Source: Humitalea sp038323655 (lineage in GTDB: Bacteria; Pseudomonadota; Alphaproteobacteria; Acetobacterales; Acetobacteraceae). From it: a DNA stretch of 7,641 nucleotides. The translations under genes and the position numbers were made by a program. Below are positions 5,296 through 7,641 of the stretch, piece by piece; position 1 is the stretch's first letter, and the number at the start of each line of letters is the position of its first letter. The notes under the pieces were generated by a model, which searched no databases, was not told the origin of the DNA, and saw nothing but the letters and a program-made list of their open reading frames with translations. The stretch spans positions 1-7,641 of the forward strand of contig JBBQHE010000211.1 in NCBI GenBank assembly GCA_038323655.1, read 5' to 3'.

Positions 5296-6876
5296 TCACG
5301 CATGGATCGCCTCCGCCGACAGGGCCAGGGCGCGCGGCAACAGGCGCCGCGTGTAGAAAGCGCAGGCCTCCGTGTGCCTCGGATCGGCCGCCGCCGCCCG
5401 GGCCAGCATCCCCGCCCCCAGCACCCAGCCGCAGGCATCGAGGAAGGGCGCCGCCCCGCCGGCCCCGCCCGCGCCCAGCATATGCGGTATCGCCTGTTCC
5501 ACGGCGGCGGCGGCGGCGGCGGCGCCGGGGGCCACCGCCACCGTCTCGGCCAGCAAGGCCCGCAGCAAGGCGCCGCCGTCGCGGGAAAGTTTCCGCTGCA
5601 CCAGGTCCAGCGCCTGGATGCCGTTGGTGCCCTCATAGATCGGGGCGATTCGCGAATCGCGCAGCACCTGGGCGGCACCCGCGTCCTCGCAGAACCCCAT
5701 CCCGCCATGGACCTGAACGCCGAGGCTGGCATTGGCCACCCCGCGATCGGTGCACCAGGCTTTGACGATCGGGGTCAGCAGGGCCAGGCGCTCGGTCGCC
5801 GCCGCATCGCCCAACAAGGCGGCGCGGTCGATGCAGGCCGAGGCCTCCAGCGCCAGCAGCCGCCCGGCGAGCGTCACGCTGCGCATTTCCGTCAGCATCC
5901 GCGCCACGTCGGGGTATTCCGCGATGGGTTGCCCGCCCTGGTCGCGCCCGGCGGCGTAACTCTCGGCGAGCGCCAGCGCCCTTGCCCCCTGGCCCACGCC
6001 CTGGATGCCGACGCCGAGCCTGGCCGCGTTCATCATGGCAAACATCGCCGGCAGGCCGCGATGGGGGGCGCCGATCAACTCGGCCGCCGCGCCCTCGAAC
6101 AGCATGATGCAGGTCGGGCTCGCATGGATGCCCATCTTGTGTTCGAGGCCGCCGCAGGCGACGGCATTGCGCCGCCCGTCGGCCAGGGTGCGCGGGGCGG
6201 CGAACAGGCTGATGCCGCGCGACCCCGGCGGCGCATCCGGCAGCCTGGCCAGGACCAGGTGCAGGATGTTTTCGGCCAGGTCATGCTCGCCCCAGGTGAT
6301 GTAGATTTTTTGGCCATGGAGCCGGTAGCCGCCGGCGCCGTCGGGTTCCGCCCGGGTGCGGATCGTGGACAGGTCGCTGCCGGCCTGGGGTTCGGTCAGG
6401 CACATGGTCCCGGTCCAACGGCCGGCCGAAAGATGCGGCAGCCAGCGTTCGGCCTGGTCCGGGGTTGCATGATGCGCCAGCAGGTCGATGGCGCCGGCCG
6501 TCAGCAAGGGCCCCAGCATGAAGGCCATGTCGGCCGCCGAGCACAATTCCTGCACCGCCGACCACAGCGCATGCGGCAGCCCCTGCCCGCCATGCGCCTC
6601 GGGGGCGGAGAGCGACTGCCAGCCGCCCTCGATCCATTGGGCATAGAGCGGGCCATAGGCCGGGGGCACGCGGACCACGCCGTTTTCCAGCCGCGCGCCG
6701 TGCCGGTCGGCGGCCTGCCAGCCGGGGGCGATGGCTTCGCGGGCAAAACGGTCCGCCTCGCGGATCACCGCCTCGATGTCGGCGGCCTCCAGCGGGGCGC
6801 CGCCGGCGGCAGTCAGTGCGGGCAGGTCGATGATGGCGTTCAGCCCGAGGATCAGGTCATCGGCGGCGGTGGTCAT
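5296..6876 (-). CDS. Acyl-CoA dehydrogenase, FadE/DmdC-like long form
   Basis: This 526-residue FAD enzyme would oxidise an acyl-CoA to the 2-enoyl-CoA and pass electrons to electron-transfer flavoprotein. The N-terminal and middle domains carry CLTEPQAGSDLS (159-170), EHKMGIHASPTC (245-256) and GVQVHGGMGF (386-395). IYEGTNGIQALDL (413-425) contains E415, the expected catalytic base. A C-terminal extension follows, as in DmdC-type (methylmercaptopropionyl-CoA) dehydrogenases. At 526 residues it is shorter than the roughly 590 usual for that group and lacks most of the N-terminal lead-in. I chose the ATG at 6876 because AAAGGA lies seven bases upstream and the codon overlaps the oxidase stop (ATGA); an ATG at 6921 would add 15 proline- and glycine-rich residues inside the oxidase gene. 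The substrate is unknown. Coupling to an amine oxidase suggests a catabolic pair rather than a carotenoid role. Confidence 0.92.
   Translation of the reverse strand: MTTAADDLILGLNAIIDLPALTAAGGAPLEAADIEAVIREADRFAREAIAPGWQAADRHGARLENGVVRVPPAYGPLYAQWIEGGWQSLSAPEAHGGQGLPHALWSAVQELCSAADMAFMLGPLLTAGAIDLLAHHATPDQAERWLPHLSAGRWTGTMCLTEPQAGSDLSTIRTRAEPDGAGGYRLHGQKIYITWGEHDLAENILHLVLARLPDAPPGSRGISLFAAPRTLADGRRNAVACGGLEHKMGIHASPTCIMLFEGAAAELIGAPHRGLPAMFAMMNAARLGVGIQGVGQGARALALAESYAAGRDQGGQPIAEYPDVARMLTEMRSVTLAGRLLALEASACIDRAALLGDAAATERLALLTPIVKAWCTDRGVANASLGVQVHGGMGFCEDAGAAQVLRDSRIAPIYEGTNGIQALDLVQRKLSRDGGALLRALLAETVAVAPGAAAAAAAVEQAIPHMLGAGGAGGAAPFLDACGWVLGAGMLARAAAADPRHTEACAFYTRRLLPRALALSAEAIHA
5502..5522. 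repeat. Perfect (CGG)7 trinucleotide tract
   Basis: Seven uninterrupted CGG triplets on the plus strand are read as seven GCC-type alanine codons (about residues 452-458) in the C-terminal extension of the acyl-CoA dehydrogenase. Gain or loss of whole units would keep the frame. It is a plausible length-variable spot between strains, in a low-complexity alanine-rich linker. Confidence 0.8.
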
Positions 6877-7641
6877 GCCCAGATCCTTTGTGTGGGGGCC
6901 GGGGCCTGGCCCGCGGCCCATGCCGCCAGCCCGTCCTGCCCGCTGGCGACGGCCAGGCCCAGCAGGGCGCCGAACTTGAAGCCATGGCCCGAAAACCCCG
7001 ACATCACGGTGGTGGCGGGGCCGAGCGGCTCGACAATGAAGCGTTCCTGCGGTTCCACGTCATAGTAGCAGGCCTCGGCCCCCCGGAGGCGGTAGCGACC
7101 GAAATCCCGCAGCCGGGGGCGGACGAAGGCCAGGACCTCCTCGACCTCGGCAGGCGTGGCGGTGCGGTCGTCCTCGGCATCCCCGACCAGCGAAAAGCGA
7201 TGGTCGCCGACCTTCAGCGGCGTGCCCGCGACCGGGGGCACGGCGTAGAAACCACCTTTCTCCGCCTCGTCGAAGGACGGCAGGTCGAGCAGCATCGGCG
7301 CCCCCTCCCACAGCCCCGGCGGCGGATCGAGGTAGACCACGACCTGGCGGGAGGCGGTGACGCGCGGGGCGATCTGCGGGATCAGCCGCGGCGCCCAGGG
7401 GCCGGCGGCCAGCACCAGCCGGTCGGCGGTGCGGGTGGTGCCATCGGCCAGCGCCAGGGTCGCGCGCTGCGGATCGACGTCCGTGACCCGCGCGCGTTCA
7501 AACACCACGCCCCTGGAAGCCAGGTGGCTGGCGAGTGCCGCGACGATCCGGTCGGCCAGCAGCACACCGCCGGCCGCGAGCGCATAGGCGGCGTGCAGGC
7601 CCTCCGGCGCCAGCGCCGGGCAAAGGGCGATGGCCTCGGCC
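6873..7641 (-). CDS. FAD-dependent amine oxidase, monomeric sarcosine oxidase type (C-terminal 256 codons)
   Basis: This flavoprotein runs in from the right edge with its N-terminal FAD-binding Rossmann motif outside the window. The frame is open to 7641, so the true start is beyond it. Visible features are LVLAAGPWAPRL for the second FAD contact, a cysteine at 7070-7068 in EACYYDVEPQERFIVE, and GFSGHGFKFGALLG near the C terminus. In monomeric sarcosine oxidases and N-methyltryptophan oxidases the cysteine before Y-x-x-x-P links covalently to FAD, and the lysine in GFSGHGFK binds the substrate carboxylate; both are kept here. The enzyme would oxidise a secondary amino acid or similar amine with release of hydrogen peroxide. 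Its TGA overlaps the ATG of the acyl-CoA dehydrogenase, so the two are co-translated. The exact substrate cannot be read from this fragment. Confidence 0.85.
   Translation of the reverse strand, partial: AEAIALCPALAPEGLHAAYALAAGGVLLADRIVAALASHLASRGVVFERARVTDVDPQRATLALADGTTRTADRLVLAAGPWAPRLIPQIAPRVTASRQVVVYLDPPPGLWEGAPMLLDLPSFDEAEKGGFYAVPPVAGTPLKVGDHRFSLVGDAEDDRTATPAEVEEVLAFVRPRLRDFGRYRLRGAEACYYDVEPQERFIVEPLGPATTVMSGFSGHGFKFGALLGLAVASGQDGLAAWAAGQAPAPTQRIWA
6884..6889 (-). promoter_or_regulatory. Ribosome binding site deciding the acyl-CoA dehydrogenase start
   Basis: AAAGGA on the minus strand lies seven bases before the ATG at 6876, inside the last codons of the oxidase gene. Nothing comparable suits the longer candidate start at 6921, so this site and the ATGA overlap settle the shorter start. 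Confidence 0.7.

Noticed and set aside
6877..6921. Longer start for the acyl-CoA dehydrogenase at 6921
   Set aside because: It would add 15 residues, mostly Gly and Pro, overlapping the oxidase gene, with no good ribosome site. The ATG at 6876 has AAAGGA and an ATGA stop-start overlap.
3292..7065. A 1257-codon open frame on the plus strand
   Set aside because: It lies opposite crtN, the acyl-CoA dehydrogenase and the oxidase, all with clear catalytic motifs. Its translation is rich in Arg, Gln, His and Gly with no domain, as expected from the antisense of GC-rich codons.

Overview
This window reads as one face of a GC-rich alphaproteobacterial chromosome. The best guess is an acetic-acid-bacterium relative (Acetobacteraceae, of the Roseomonas or Rhodopila type), or possibly a methylotroph such as Methylobacterium. 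The clues are the very strong G/C third-position bias, the long empty antisense frames it creates, and the linkage of hpn-type squalene genes to carotenoid desaturases. This placement is inference; no RNA gene or taxonomic marker is present.

Every supported gene lies on the minus strand, so transcription runs from position 7641 down to 1. In that order they are: the C-terminal part of a sarcosine-oxidase-type FAD amine oxidase (5' end outside the window); a DmdC/FadE-like acyl-CoA dehydrogenase whose ATG overlaps the oxidase stop; a 72-base gap holding a short inverted repeat, a Shine-Dalgarno-led 7-codon mini-ORF and no other gene; a first CrtI-family desaturase (crtN-like); a second CrtI-family desaturase/oxygenase (CrtP/CrtD-like); a PlsC-fold acyltransferase; a family 2 glycosyltransferase; and the first 44 codons of hpnC, which runs off the left edge.

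From 5223 to 1 the genes are packed with gaps of 16 and 3 bases and overlaps of 4 and 4 bases, so they look like one translationally coupled operon. The content fits a C30 carotenoid route. HpnC (with HpnD and HpnE, presumably just beyond the left edge) makes squalene from farnesyl diphosphate. The two desaturase-family enzymes convert the C30 chain to a coloured polyene and oxidise its end. The glycosyltransferase adds a sugar and the acyltransferase adds a fatty acyl chain, giving a staphyloxanthin-like glycosyl ester. The enzyme families are seen directly; the product is inferred. A hopanoid-linked role for the glycosyltransferase cannot be excluded.

The upstream pair (amine oxidase and acyl-CoA dehydrogenase) is coupled to itself but separated from the pigment genes by the 72-base gap, and may be a different operon. 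No mobile element, CRISPR array, tRNA or rRNA was seen. The pathway type is already known. The points most worth a second look are the layout of the crtN leader, the altered acyltransferase motif, the matching C-terminal tails of the two desaturases, and the overlap of the glycosyltransferase and hpnC genes.
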